Positions 35,354-42,501 of a stretch of DNA of 64,000 nt are shown here, one piece after another (the first letter of the stretch is position 1; every line of letters starts with the position of its first letter). The notes under the pieces were generated by a model. It searched no databases and was not told where the DNA came from. It worked only from the letters and a program-made list of their open reading frames with translations. This DNA comes from Faeciplasma gallinarum. Its GTDB lineage: Bacteria; Bacillota; Clostridia; Oscillospirales; Ruminococcaceae. Made by a program: the position numbers and the translations under genes. Where the stretch lies: assembly GCA_018711085.1 (NCBI GenBank), contig DVIR01000030.1, positions 62,001 through 126,000 on the forward strand. The letters run 5' to 3'.

Positions 35354-35388
35354 GATTCGACAAACCTCTTATTCGACATAATTCGACA
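35346..35388 (+). promoter_or_regulatory. Four TTCGACA motifs in 10-bp phase (candidate DnaA sites)
   Basis: TTCGACA starts at 35346, 35356, 35372 and 35382 (steps of 10, 16 and 10), all in the same orientation. The 10-base steps place pairs on the same face of the helix. The last seven bases of a consensus DnaA box are ATCCACA, so TTCGACA differs mainly by G for C at box position 6. Confidence 0.55.
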
Positions 35389-35485
35389 TCTCGGCGCTAT
35401 TCATGACTTGCTCCGGTCAGGTAATACATAGCCCGCGGATGGGATACTTGACACGTGGGGTATGGAATTTGTCACATGCGGTGAA

Positions 35486-35610
35486 CTCGTCATATGCCCG
35501 GGGCAGGGAACTCATCACACGCCGGTGGCAGGAAACTTATCACACAACGGGGGCAGGAAACTTATCACACAACGGGGGCAGGGGGCTTATCACGCGCCGG
35601 GGGGAGATTT
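35486..35610 (+). repeat. Iteron-like 25-bp tandem repeats beside dnaA
   Basis: Five units with an exact 25-base period (unit core CTTATCACACAACGGGGGCAGG, starts 35486, 35511, 35536, 35561 and 35586). Units at 35536 and 35561 are identical and the outer ones diverge. Degenerate relatives extend upstream to about 35440 with looser spacing. They end about 12 bases from the dnaA stop codon. The GC-rich halves alternate with TATCACACA. Confidence 0.8.
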
Positions 35611-35621
35611 GGCGCCGGGGG

Positions 35622-36983
35622 TTAGATGGTGTGGAGGTTTTTGATGATGTCGTCTACGGTTTCGCGAAGGTCTGCGTTTTTGGCAAGCGTCTTCTTTATG
35701 TCCGCATAGGATATCGTCATGGTGGAGTGGTTTCTGTTAAACTCCTTGCCTATGTCGGTGAACGACATTCCCTTTACCTCACGGATGACGTATATGGCAA
35801 CCTTCCTCGCAAGGGATATCTGAGCGTTTCTGTTTGCGGACTTTAAGTCCTGAGGCGTCACATTAAACGAATTGGATATCTCGTTTAGAATTCTGTCCAC
35901 AGTTATTTCCGTGGGCTGAGAGTCTATGAGCGTCTCCTTTATAACCCTTTGAGCCATCGCAATGGAGGGGGTTTCGTTTGAAAACATCGTCAAACCCTTC
36001 ATCTTGTTCACCGCGCCCTCAAGCTGCCTTATGTTCTTTTTTATCCTTTCGCTTATCAGCCTTGCGACGTTTTCCGGTATCACAAGGTCTAAAAGCTCCG
36101 CTTTTCTCATCACTATGGCCATTCTCGTCTCAAAGTCCGGCGGCTGTATGTCCGCCTGCACGCCTAAGGTGAAACGGGTCTTTATCCTGTCTTCAAGCTG
36201 GCGTATTCTGTTCGGAGATATGTCCGAGGTCAAAACTATCTGCTTGCCGTCGTTGTAAAGCGCATTAAAGGTGTGGAAAAACTCCTCCTGGGTCATCTCC
36301 TTGCCCGCAATGAACTGTATGTCGTCCACAAGCAAAAAGTCGCACTTGCGGTATTTGTCGTGAAACTCGGAGGTGTTTTGCTCCGAAACCGCACGCACAA
36401 GCTCGTTTGTAAAGCTCTCGCCGGTGGTGTATATGACGTTCAGGTCGGGATGGTTCTTTCTCACTTCGTGCTCTATCGCCTTTAAAAGATGCGTTTTGCC
36501 CAGCCCAGAGTCGCCGTATATGAACAGCGGGTTGAACATCGACTTGTGAAGCTGGTTGTTTACGTTGTTCTTTCCGCTGACCGCTATGCAGTATGCGTAT
36601 GCAAGCTCGTTTGACTTTCCCTTTATGAAGTTCTCAAAGGTCAGATCGTAGTCGGAACGGCGGTGGCTGCTTATCAGGTCGTTCATCTTCTTCTCGTACT
36701 CGCTGAAGCCGTTTTCCGCTTCGCTCTCCTGATCCTTTACCACAAATTCTACTTCCACCGGAAAGCCTAAAATGTGCTCAAACGCGCGCTCAAACACATC
36801 GCCGTATATTTCCTGCGTCGTCCTTCTCATAAAATCGTTAGACGCCAAAAGCGTCACTTTATTTCCCTCAAGCTTTCCCGGCTCGATGTTCTTGATCCAG
36901 CGGTTGTAACCGATTTCGCTGACCTTGGGGTCAAGCTGACAAGCGCGCCTTACGCTGTCAAACAGCTCAAAAAAAGAGTTCAT
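35622..36983 (-). CDS. dnaA: Chromosomal replication initiator DnaA
   Basis: 453 residues from the ATG at 36983 (GGAAGG about nine bases upstream; upstream in-frame codons lack a site). Domain I is MNSFFELFDSVRRAC...; domain III is AAA+ with Walker A GDSGLGKTHLL (about 157-167) and Walker B FLLVDDIQFI. Domain IV is the helix-turn-helix (about 395-430). The usual domain IV signature GGRDHTTV is changed to FNRNHSTM: one residue shorter, with Asn at the position of the base-contacting Asp, while His is kept. DnaA opens oriC. It is transcribed toward the origin spacer. Confidence 0.97.
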   Translation of the reverse strand: MNSFFELFDSVRRACQLDPKVSEIGYNRWIKNIEPGKLEGNKVTLLASNDFMRRTTQEIYGDVFERAFEHILGFPVEVEFVVKDQESEAENGFSEYEKKMNDLISSHRRSDYDLTFENFIKGKSNELAYAYCIAVSGKNNVNNQLHKSMFNPLFIYGDSGLGKTHLLKAIEHEVRKNHPDLNVIYTTGESFTNELVRAVSEQNTSEFHDKYRKCDFLLVDDIQFIAGKEMTQEEFFHTFNALYNDGKQIVLTSDISPNRIRQLEDRIKTRFTLGVQADIQPPDFETRMAIVMRKAELLDLVIPENVARLISERIKKNIRQLEGAVNKMKGLTMFSNETPSIAMAQRVIKETLIDSQPTEITVDRILNEISNSFNVTPQDLKSANRNAQISLARKVAIYVIREVKGMSFTDIGKEFNRNHSTMTISYADIKKTLAKNADLRETVDDIIKNLHTI

Positions 36984-37361
36984 ACCATGTTTACCTTCCG
37001 TATTTTTTGTGATATTATAAGTGCGGAGGTACCCGCCGAAAGGCTCGGCAGATACTTCCCCATCATTACATCTATACTTTAATAATAACATAAATCTATT
37101 CTCTTTTCAAGGCATTTTGCGCTCCTACTATTATAAAATATATAATTTATTAAAAGTGTCGCAAAAGGGCGTCTTAATCCGCCGCCGAAATGTAAAAAAA
37201 GCGTAATGAATTTTTGCCTGAAAGAAAATTTTTAAAGTTAATATATATTATTTAATTGTTTACATACCGCCATACCGCAAAAAAGGCGCGGCGCGTGCCT
37301 CAAAGCGGCTAAAAACCGCACACCTGAGCACAAAATTTGCGCACAAAATGATAAATAGGTA
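36984..37361. other. AT-rich divergent spacer between dnaA and rpmH
   Basis: Holds AT-rich tracts (about 37120-37150 tattataaaatatataatttatta and 37225-37260) that could supply the dnaA promoter on the minus strand. No TTWTCRACA or TTCGACA motif was found here by eye, and no gene. Confidence 0.5.
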
Positions 37362-37391
37362 TTGACAAGCCGCCGCCGGTTATTATATAAT
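37362..37391 (+). promoter_or_regulatory. Promoter of rpmH
   Basis: TTGACA, 18 bases, TATAAT, about 55 bases upstream of rpmH. Confidence 0.8.
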
Positions 37392-37451
37392 ACTAAATTG
37401 CAAGGCTATCTATTGGGATTGCCAACAATTTGATATAAGGAGGCAATTGAC

Positions 37452-37592
37452 GTGCAGATAAAGAGAACATATCAGCCCAAGAAGATCCACAGAAAAAAAG
37501 AGCACGGATTTTTCAAGAGAATGGCTACTAAGAACGGCCGCAAGGTTTTGGCTCGCAGACGCGCAAAGGGCAGAGCAAGACTTACTTACTGA
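37452..37592 (+). CDS. rpmH: Ribosomal protein L34 (bL34)
   Basis: 46 residues, MQIKRTYQPKKIHRKKEHGF... ending RRRAKGRARLTY, the L34 family pattern. GTG start with AGGAGG eight bases upstream. It is a small basic 50S protein. It stands divergent to dnaA and ahead of rnpA, as in most bacteria. Confidence 0.96.
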   Translation: MQIKRTYQPKKIHRKKEHGFFKRMATKNGRKVLARRRAKGRARLTY

Positions 37593-37701
37593 CAGCGGCG
37601 GCTTTATAGCCTGACGCTGCTTAGCTGTTTATACGCTCAAGAGTCTGAACGGCGGCATGCGCACCCGAAAAAACGGCGGCATGCTCAGCCGTTGTACTTA
37701 T

Positions 37702-37742
37702 GGACCATGCCGGTGACCGCATCAGCAATGGTCCTTAATTTT
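37702..37742 (+). terminator. Terminator or attenuator between rpmH and rnpA
   Basis: GGACCAT...ATGGTCC stem followed by TTAATTTTT, 110 bases after rpmH. It probably reduces rnpA expression relative to L34. Confidence 0.7.
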
Positions 37743-37814
37743 TAGGCACACATGAACGCACTAAAGACAGGCGCATTCATGCGTTAAAAATCACATTTAT
37801 ATTAGGAGTTTCAG

Positions 37815-38228
37815 ATGAGCCGCACAGAACAAACCTACAAAACCCTCGCGCTAAAGGACAACAAGGTCTTTTCAAGGCTTTACAGCAAGGGAAAGTTTGC
37901 AGCGTCGCGGGAAGTGGTCATATATTATCTTCCCAACAAGCTCGGCTACACGCGGTTTGGCATAACTGCGGGCAAGAAGCTCGGCAGCGCGGTTAAAAGA
38001 AACCGTGCAAAGCGGATAATAAGGAGCGCGTACCGAAGCTGCGAGGCGCTTTTTCCTAAGAGCCTTGACATGGTTGCGGTTGCAAGAGAGGGCATCGCGG
38101 GAAAGAAGTCGGGCGACATAGAAAGAGCCATGCGGCATATGAGCGCGCGCATGCATGCGGCGGCAAAAAAATCCGTCCAAAACAAAAAAATTACGAAACC
38201 GCAGGGCGGCGGGGAACAAAAGGCGTAA
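37815..38228 (+). CDS. rnpA: Ribonuclease P protein component
   Basis: 137 residues with the RNR signature (SAVKRNRAKRIIRSAYR) and the N-terminal substrate-binding cleft region (RLYSKGKFAASREVVIYYL). It binds RNase P RNA and the 5' leader of pre-tRNA. AGGAGTTTCAG precedes the ATG. The C-terminal 20 residues are a basic, Gly-rich tail. Confidence 0.95.
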   Translation: MSRTEQTYKTLALKDNKVFSRLYSKGKFAASREVVIYYLPNKLGYTRFGITAGKKLGSAVKRNRAKRIIRSAYRSCEALFPKSLDMVAVAREGIAGKKSGDIERAMRHMSARMHAAAKKSVQNKKITKPQGGGEQKA

Positions 38229-38315
38229 AACGCATAACGCGGCGGGGCCGCAGCCGGTAAGACAGCTAATTCATTTCACAAGGCAATATTTGTCGGGCGC
38301 GGCCCGTCTTAAAAA

Positions 38316-38331
38316 AGTTCCATGTGAAACA
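38316..38331. other. parS-like site upstream of yidD
   Basis: AGTTCCATGTGAAACA: matches B. subtilis-type parS except the first base and T for C at the centre. It lies in the rnpA-yidD spacer, within 8 kb of soj. Confidence 0.45.
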
Positions 38332-38350
38332 TTCATAAAGTGCGGCAAAA

Positions 38351-38653
38351 GTGATGAAAAAGATATTAGAGCTGATTATACTCGCTTACAGAAAGTACAT
38401 TTCTCCTCTTAAAAAGCCCTGTTGCAGGTACTATCCGACATGTTCGGCGTATGCGCTTGAGGCGATAAGAAAGCACGGCGCGATAAAGGGCGTGCTGCTC
38501 GCAGGATGGCGGCTGTTGCGGTGCAACCCGTACAGCGGCGGAGGAGTTGATTACGTGCCGGACAAATTTCATTTTTACACGTTAAAATCGGAGGCGCGCC
38601 GCAGGCAGAAGGAGCAAAACAGCGCAGGCGGCGAGGAGTCAAAAGGAGAATAG
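38351..38653 (+). CDS. yidD: Membrane protein insertion efficiency factor YidD
   Basis: 100 residues with the family core: ILAYRKYISPL, then CRYYPTCSAYALEAIRKHG and GWRLLRCNPYSGGG, rich in conserved Cys. It assists YidC in inserting membrane proteins. The start is GTG 38351 or ATG 38354, with no strong ribosome site. It ends four bases before yidC. Confidence 0.93.
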   Translation: MMKKILELIILAYRKYISPLKKPCCRYYPTCSAYALEAIRKHGAIKGVLLAGWRLLRCNPYSGGGVDYVPDKFHFYTLKSEARRRQKEQNSAGGEESKGE

Positions 38654-38656
38654 AAT

Positions 38657-40120
38657 ATGAGTTTTTGGGAAATAATCGCCTGGCCGTTCGGCAAAATACT
38701 GTGGCTTTGCTATTTGCTCGTAAAGAATTACGGACTTGCGCTGCTTTTGTTCGCGGTCATAATCAAGCTTATAATGCTGCCGTCGTCGATAAAGCAGCAG
38801 ATGAGCACCGCGAGGATGGCAAGGCTCAGCCCCAAGCTTGAGCAGATAAAGAAAAAGTACGCAAACAACAAGGACAAGATAAACGAAGCCACTATGGAGC
38901 TTTACAATCAGGAAAACGTAAACCCGATGGGAAGCTGCCTGCCGCTCGTTCTGACGTTTGTCATACTGTTTGCGGTCATAGAAGTTGTATACGCGCCCCT
39001 TTCCTATATAGGAGGCATATCTAAAGACAAGCTCACCGATGCGCAGAACACCATTTACGATTTGTATGTGGTCAGCTCCGAAATAGCCGGTCACGAGACG
39101 ACGGTGGATGCCATACTTGAAAACGGCGACGCATCGCTGTACGACACGCTTTTAACCTACAAGTCGGGCGAAGGCTCAAGGATTTCGGAGTACACCGACG
39201 AAAGGCTTGAAGAGGTGGCGGCACAGCTCGAGCAGAACCCCGGGCTTGATGAATACATGACCAACACCGAGAAGGTGTCGTCAAGGCTTTTATCCGGCGG
39301 AGCAAACTCGAGGACGCAGCTCATTGTAATATCGGTGGCGAGGGACTACCCCGCGCTCTTTGACAGCGAAGTGGTTCAGGCGTGCGACGACCTCGACTAC
39401 ACGTTCTTGGGCGTGTACCTGGGCGAGTACCCGAGTTGGAACTCCATACTCATACTCATCCCCATAGTTTCGCTTGTTTCACAGCTTGCGCTTACATTCA
39501 TATCTCAGTACTTCCAAAAGAAGAGTGGAATGAATTCAAACGTAAACGCCTCGATGAAGGTAATGCTTTACGTGATGCCGCTGATTTCGTTCTGGATAGC
39601 GTTCAGCTTCCCGGCAGGTATCGGTATCTACTGGATATTCTCGAGCGTGGTTTCGCTTGCTCAGACAGTTGCGCTTAACATATGGTTCACCCCCGAAAGA
39701 ACCGAAAAGATACTTGCAAAGCAGGACAAGAAGGGCAGAAAGAAGCCGTCGCTTTACCAGATGGCTCTTGAGAAGCAGAAGGAGCAGCTCATGGGACAAA
39801 AGTCCGCGGGCGAGCTTGCATTAGAAGAAGCCACCGCCGAGGAAGTAAAGCTTTCAAGGGCGGAAAAGAAGGAAGCGGAAAGGGCAGCGCTCAACGAATC
39901 AAGGCGCCGCTATTACGAGAAATACGGAGACACCTTGGATTCGCAGGAGCCTGATGCGGACGCATCGGACGAGGAGAGCGAAGCGCTGAAGGCTGCAAGG
40001 CTCCGCTATTATGAAAAGTACGGTGATAACCCGAATCTGCGTTCTAACGGAACCGCATCGGGAGCAGAAAACACCGAAAAAGATGATTCTAAAGAGGACT
40101 CGCAGAAAAAAGAGCAGTAA
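38657..40120 (+). CDS. yidC: Membrane protein insertase YidC/Oxa1
   Basis: 487 residues. Helix 1 is near residues 20-40 (NYGLALLLFAVIIKLIMLPS), followed by the cytosolic coiled hairpin (KQQMSTARMARLSPKLEQIK). A roughly 130-residue outer insertion (about 125-250) sits between the next helices, before VSQLALTFISQYFQKK. The C-terminal 130 residues are cytosolic and charged, with RYYEKYGD occurring twice. No lipobox is seen, unlike B. subtilis SpoIIIJ. AAGGAGAATAGAAT precedes the ATG. Confidence 0.93.
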   Translation: MSFWEIIAWPFGKILWLCYLLVKNYGLALLLFAVIIKLIMLPSSIKQQMSTARMARLSPKLEQIKKKYANNKDKINEATMELYNQENVNPMGSCLPLVLTFVILFAVIEVVYAPLSYIGGISKDKLTDAQNTIYDLYVVSSEIAGHETTVDAILENGDASLYDTLLTYKSGEGSRISEYTDERLEEVAAQLEQNPGLDEYMTNTEKVSSRLLSGGANSRTQLIVISVARDYPALFDSEVVQACDDLDYTFLGVYLGEYPSWNSILILIPIVSLVSQLALTFISQYFQKKSGMNSNVNASMKVMLYVMPLISFWIAFSFPAGIGIYWIFSSVVSLAQTVALNIWFTPERTEKILAKQDKKGRKKPSLYQMALEKQKEQLMGQKSAGELALEEATAEEVKLSRAEKKEAERAALNESRRRYYEKYGDTLDSQEPDADASDEESEALKAARLRYYEKYGDNPNLRSNGTASGAENTEKDDSKEDSQKKEQ

Positions 40121-40207
40121 ATCAACAAAGGAAATAACGGCAAGGAGCATAAAACAGTACGCATTTTAAATCACAAGCTCTTGCCGCATATAAAGGAGAG
40201 ATAAAAA

Positions 40208-41011
40208 ATGAAGGAGATCATCACGGCAAAATCAGTCGCAGAGGCTAAGGCAAAGGCTGCCGAGCTGTTTGGGACGCAGGAGGACAAAATAAGCTTTACC
40301 GTTCTGGAAGAGCCTAAGAAGGGAATTTTCGGAATGAAGGGTGAGGCAAAGGTTGAAGCGGAGTACGAAAAGTCTAAGCCCGAAATCGCAGCCGACTACA
40401 TCAGCGACATCATGGTCAAGATGGGCTTTGAAAAGCCCGAAATCACCATAAGCGATATCGAGGGCGGATCATGCCTGGACATATCCGGCGAGGGCGCGGA
40501 CAGAATCATCGGCAGACGCGGAGAGACCATTGATGCACTTCAGTACCTGGCATCGCTTGTCTGCAACAAGAGCGACAGGGAGTACTACAGAATATTTATC
40601 GACTGCGACGGATTCAGGGCAAGAAGAAAGGCTCAGCTTGAAGAGCTGGCCAGAAAGATGGCGCTCAAGGCAAAGCGCACGGGCAGAACGGTCGCGCTCG
40701 AGCCTATGAACCCCTACGAGAGAAGAATTATTCACGCGGCGGTTGCGGAGATTGAAAACTGCACCTCGCGCTCCGTCGGCGAGGACCCCTACAGAAAGGT
40801 CTTGATAACCTGCACCGAAAGACGCCGCTACAACAACAATCAAAGAGGAGACGGAAGGCGCGGCGGCAAGCCTCAGCAGGGCAGAACAAAACAGCGCCGT
40901 GAGTTCAAGGCGAGAAGTCTTGATATATCCTCATCCTTTGAAAAGGACTACAAGAAGCCGAGACCGGAAGATGAGATCGGTTCGGGTCTTTACTCGAAGA
41001 TAGAATTTTAA
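40208..41011 (+). CDS. khpB: RNA-binding protein Jag/KhpB
   Basis: 267 residues: Jag_N domain (about 1-50, AKAAELFGTQEDKISFTVLEEPKKGIFG in pieces), KH domain (about 80-150, GRRGETIDALQYLASLVCN) and R3H domain (about 155-215, MNPYERRIIHAAVAE). A basic disordered C-terminus (GDGRRGGKPQQGR) follows. With KhpA it binds RNAs and coordinates cell elongation and division in Gram-positives. It sits in the conserved yidC-jag-mnmE order. Confidence 0.94.
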   Translation: MKEIITAKSVAEAKAKAAELFGTQEDKISFTVLEEPKKGIFGMKGEAKVEAEYEKSKPEIAADYISDIMVKMGFEKPEITISDIEGGSCLDISGEGADRIIGRRGETIDALQYLASLVCNKSDREYYRIFIDCDGFRARRKAQLEELARKMALKAKRTGRTVALEPMNPYERRIIHAAVAEIENCTSRSVGEDPYRKVLITCTERRRYNNNQRGDGRRGGKPQQGRTKQRREFKARSLDISSSFEKDYKKPRPEDEIGSGLYSKIEF

Positions 41012-41074
41012 ACTTCGGGCGGTTTTCGGTAACGGAAACCGCTCTTAGTTTTTACCTTTTAAGGAGTGATGAGC

Positions 41075-42439
41075 GTGAGCACTATTGCCGCAATTTCAAC
41101 GCCGCTCAGCGTCGGCGGGCTTGCAGTGATAAGAATTTCGGGTGAGAACGCGCTCGGCATAGCCGACAAGATATTCAAACCCTTTAAGTCGTCTTCAAAG
41201 AAACTGCCCTCCGAAATGGACGGCTACACCTGCGCATACGGCAGAGTTGTGTGCGACGGGCAAACACTTGACGATGTTGTTCTCACCGTGTTTAAAGCGC
41301 CGCACAGCTATACCGGCCTTGACACCGTCGAGATTTCCTGCCACGGCGGAGTGTATCTCGCAAGAAAAATCCTTCGCCTTGTATTTGACAGCGGGGCCGT
41401 GCCGGCGGAGGCGGGCGAGTTTACAAAGCTCGCCTTCCTAAACGGCAAGCTCGGCCTCACACAGGCGGAAGCCGTGATGGACATCCTCGGCGCAGAGGGT
41501 GACGCAGCCCTGAAAAGCGCAAGGCTTATCAAAGAGGGCGGGATGTATAAAAAGATTAAGTCTGTAAGCAACAGCCTTGTAAAGCTTCTCGGCTCGCTCG
41601 CAGCGTGGGCTGACTATCCCGACGAGGACATACCGAAAACCGACGGCAAAACCGTTCTTGAAACGATGAAAAAAGCCGCCGCCGACATTGGACAAATTCT
41701 TAACGACTACGACGCCGGCAGAGTTTTGCGCGAGGGCATAGACACCGCAATTGTCGGCAGACCGAACGTCGGAAAGTCAACTCTTATGAACGCACTTTTG
41801 GGGTACGACCGCTCGATCGTCACCACCGCCGCCGGCACCACCCGCGACGTCATAGAGGAAACCGTCCGCTTAGGCGACGTCAAGCTGAAGCTTTGCGACA
41901 CGGCAGGCATGCGCGACACCTCGGACGAGGTGGAGGCAATAGGCGTGGAGCGTGCGAAGAAAAAACTTGAGGATGCGCAGCTCGTCATAGCGGTGCTCGA
42001 CGGCTCGCAGCCCCTCACCGACACCGACCGCGAACTCCTTCAAACCCTTCAGGGCAGGCGCCGCATAGTCGTCGTAAACAAGTCGGATCTCCCTCAAGTT
42101 AATGACTTGGCGTATAGTGATGATGAAAATATACTATATGTATCGGCAAATACCGGAGAAGGGCTTGAAAGAATAACACAAAGAGTAAATGATTTGTTCA
42201 AGCTCGGTCAGGTGTCGGACGGCACGCACATGTTTGCAAACGAGCGTCAGTGCAGGCTGTGCATGCGTGCCCGGGAGTTTTTGGACAGGGCTATAGATGC
42301 TCTTGAGGCGGGCGAGACCATAGACGCTGTGACGGTTTGCATAGACGAGGCGACCAACGCGCTGCTTCAGCTGTCCGGCGAAAAGGTGACAGAAGCCGTG
42401 GTTGACGACGTCTTTTCGAGGTTCTGTGTCGGAAAATAG
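41075..42439 (+). CDS. mnmE: tRNA uridine-5-carboxymethylaminomethyl GTPase MnmE
   Basis: 454 residues from a GTG at 41075, which has AAGGAG eight bases upstream; GTG 41066 and ATG 41069 are too close to that site. It has an N-terminal tetrahydrofolate-binding domain, then a GTPase with G1 GRPNVGKST, G3 DTAGMRDT and G4 NKSD. It ends with the catalytic CVGK motif (SRFCVGK). With MnmG it modifies U34 of several tRNAs. Confidence 0.95.
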   Translation: MSTIAAISTPLSVGGLAVIRISGENALGIADKIFKPFKSSSKKLPSEMDGYTCAYGRVVCDGQTLDDVVLTVFKAPHSYTGLDTVEISCHGGVYLARKILRLVFDSGAVPAEAGEFTKLAFLNGKLGLTQAEAVMDILGAEGDAALKSARLIKEGGMYKKIKSVSNSLVKLLGSLAAWADYPDEDIPKTDGKTVLETMKKAAADIGQILNDYDAGRVLREGIDTAIVGRPNVGKSTLMNALLGYDRSIVTTAAGTTRDVIEETVRLGDVKLKLCDTAGMRDTSDEVEAIGVERAKKKLEDAQLVIAVLDGSQPLTDTDRELLQTLQGRRRIVVVNKSDLPQVNDLAYSDDENILYVSANTGEGLERITQRVNDLFKLGQVSDGTHMFANERQCRLCMRAREFLDRAIDALEAGETIDAVTVCIDEATNALLQLSGEKVTEAVVDDVFSRFCVGK

Positions 42440-42501
42440 CAATACAGTTTGTAGTTTAATGAGACAAGATGACTTTAAGTATAATAATTTGGGTGATTTA
42501 A

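Larger units (their letters stand above)
34772..35621. other. Putative oriC in the dnaA-dnaN spacer
   Basis: An 850-base spacer without a gene. From the dnaN side it holds DnaA-box-like nonamers TTWTCRACA on the minus strand at 34771-34779, 34857-34865, 35013-35021 and 35199-35207. One-off relatives are at 34918-34926 (plus) and 35211-35219 (minus). Then come an AT-rich palindrome (TATTATATATAATA, about 35317-35330), four TTCGACA copies at 35346, 35356, 35372 and 35382, and five 25-bp repeats up to dnaA. No consensus TTATCCACA is present. Position and motif density make this the most likely origin; the DUE could be the 35310-35330 AT stretch. Confidence 0.7.

Noticed and set aside
35440..35610. 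CRISPR array
   Set aside because: The 25-base units are contiguous, with no unique spacers of constant length, no leader and no cas genes nearby.
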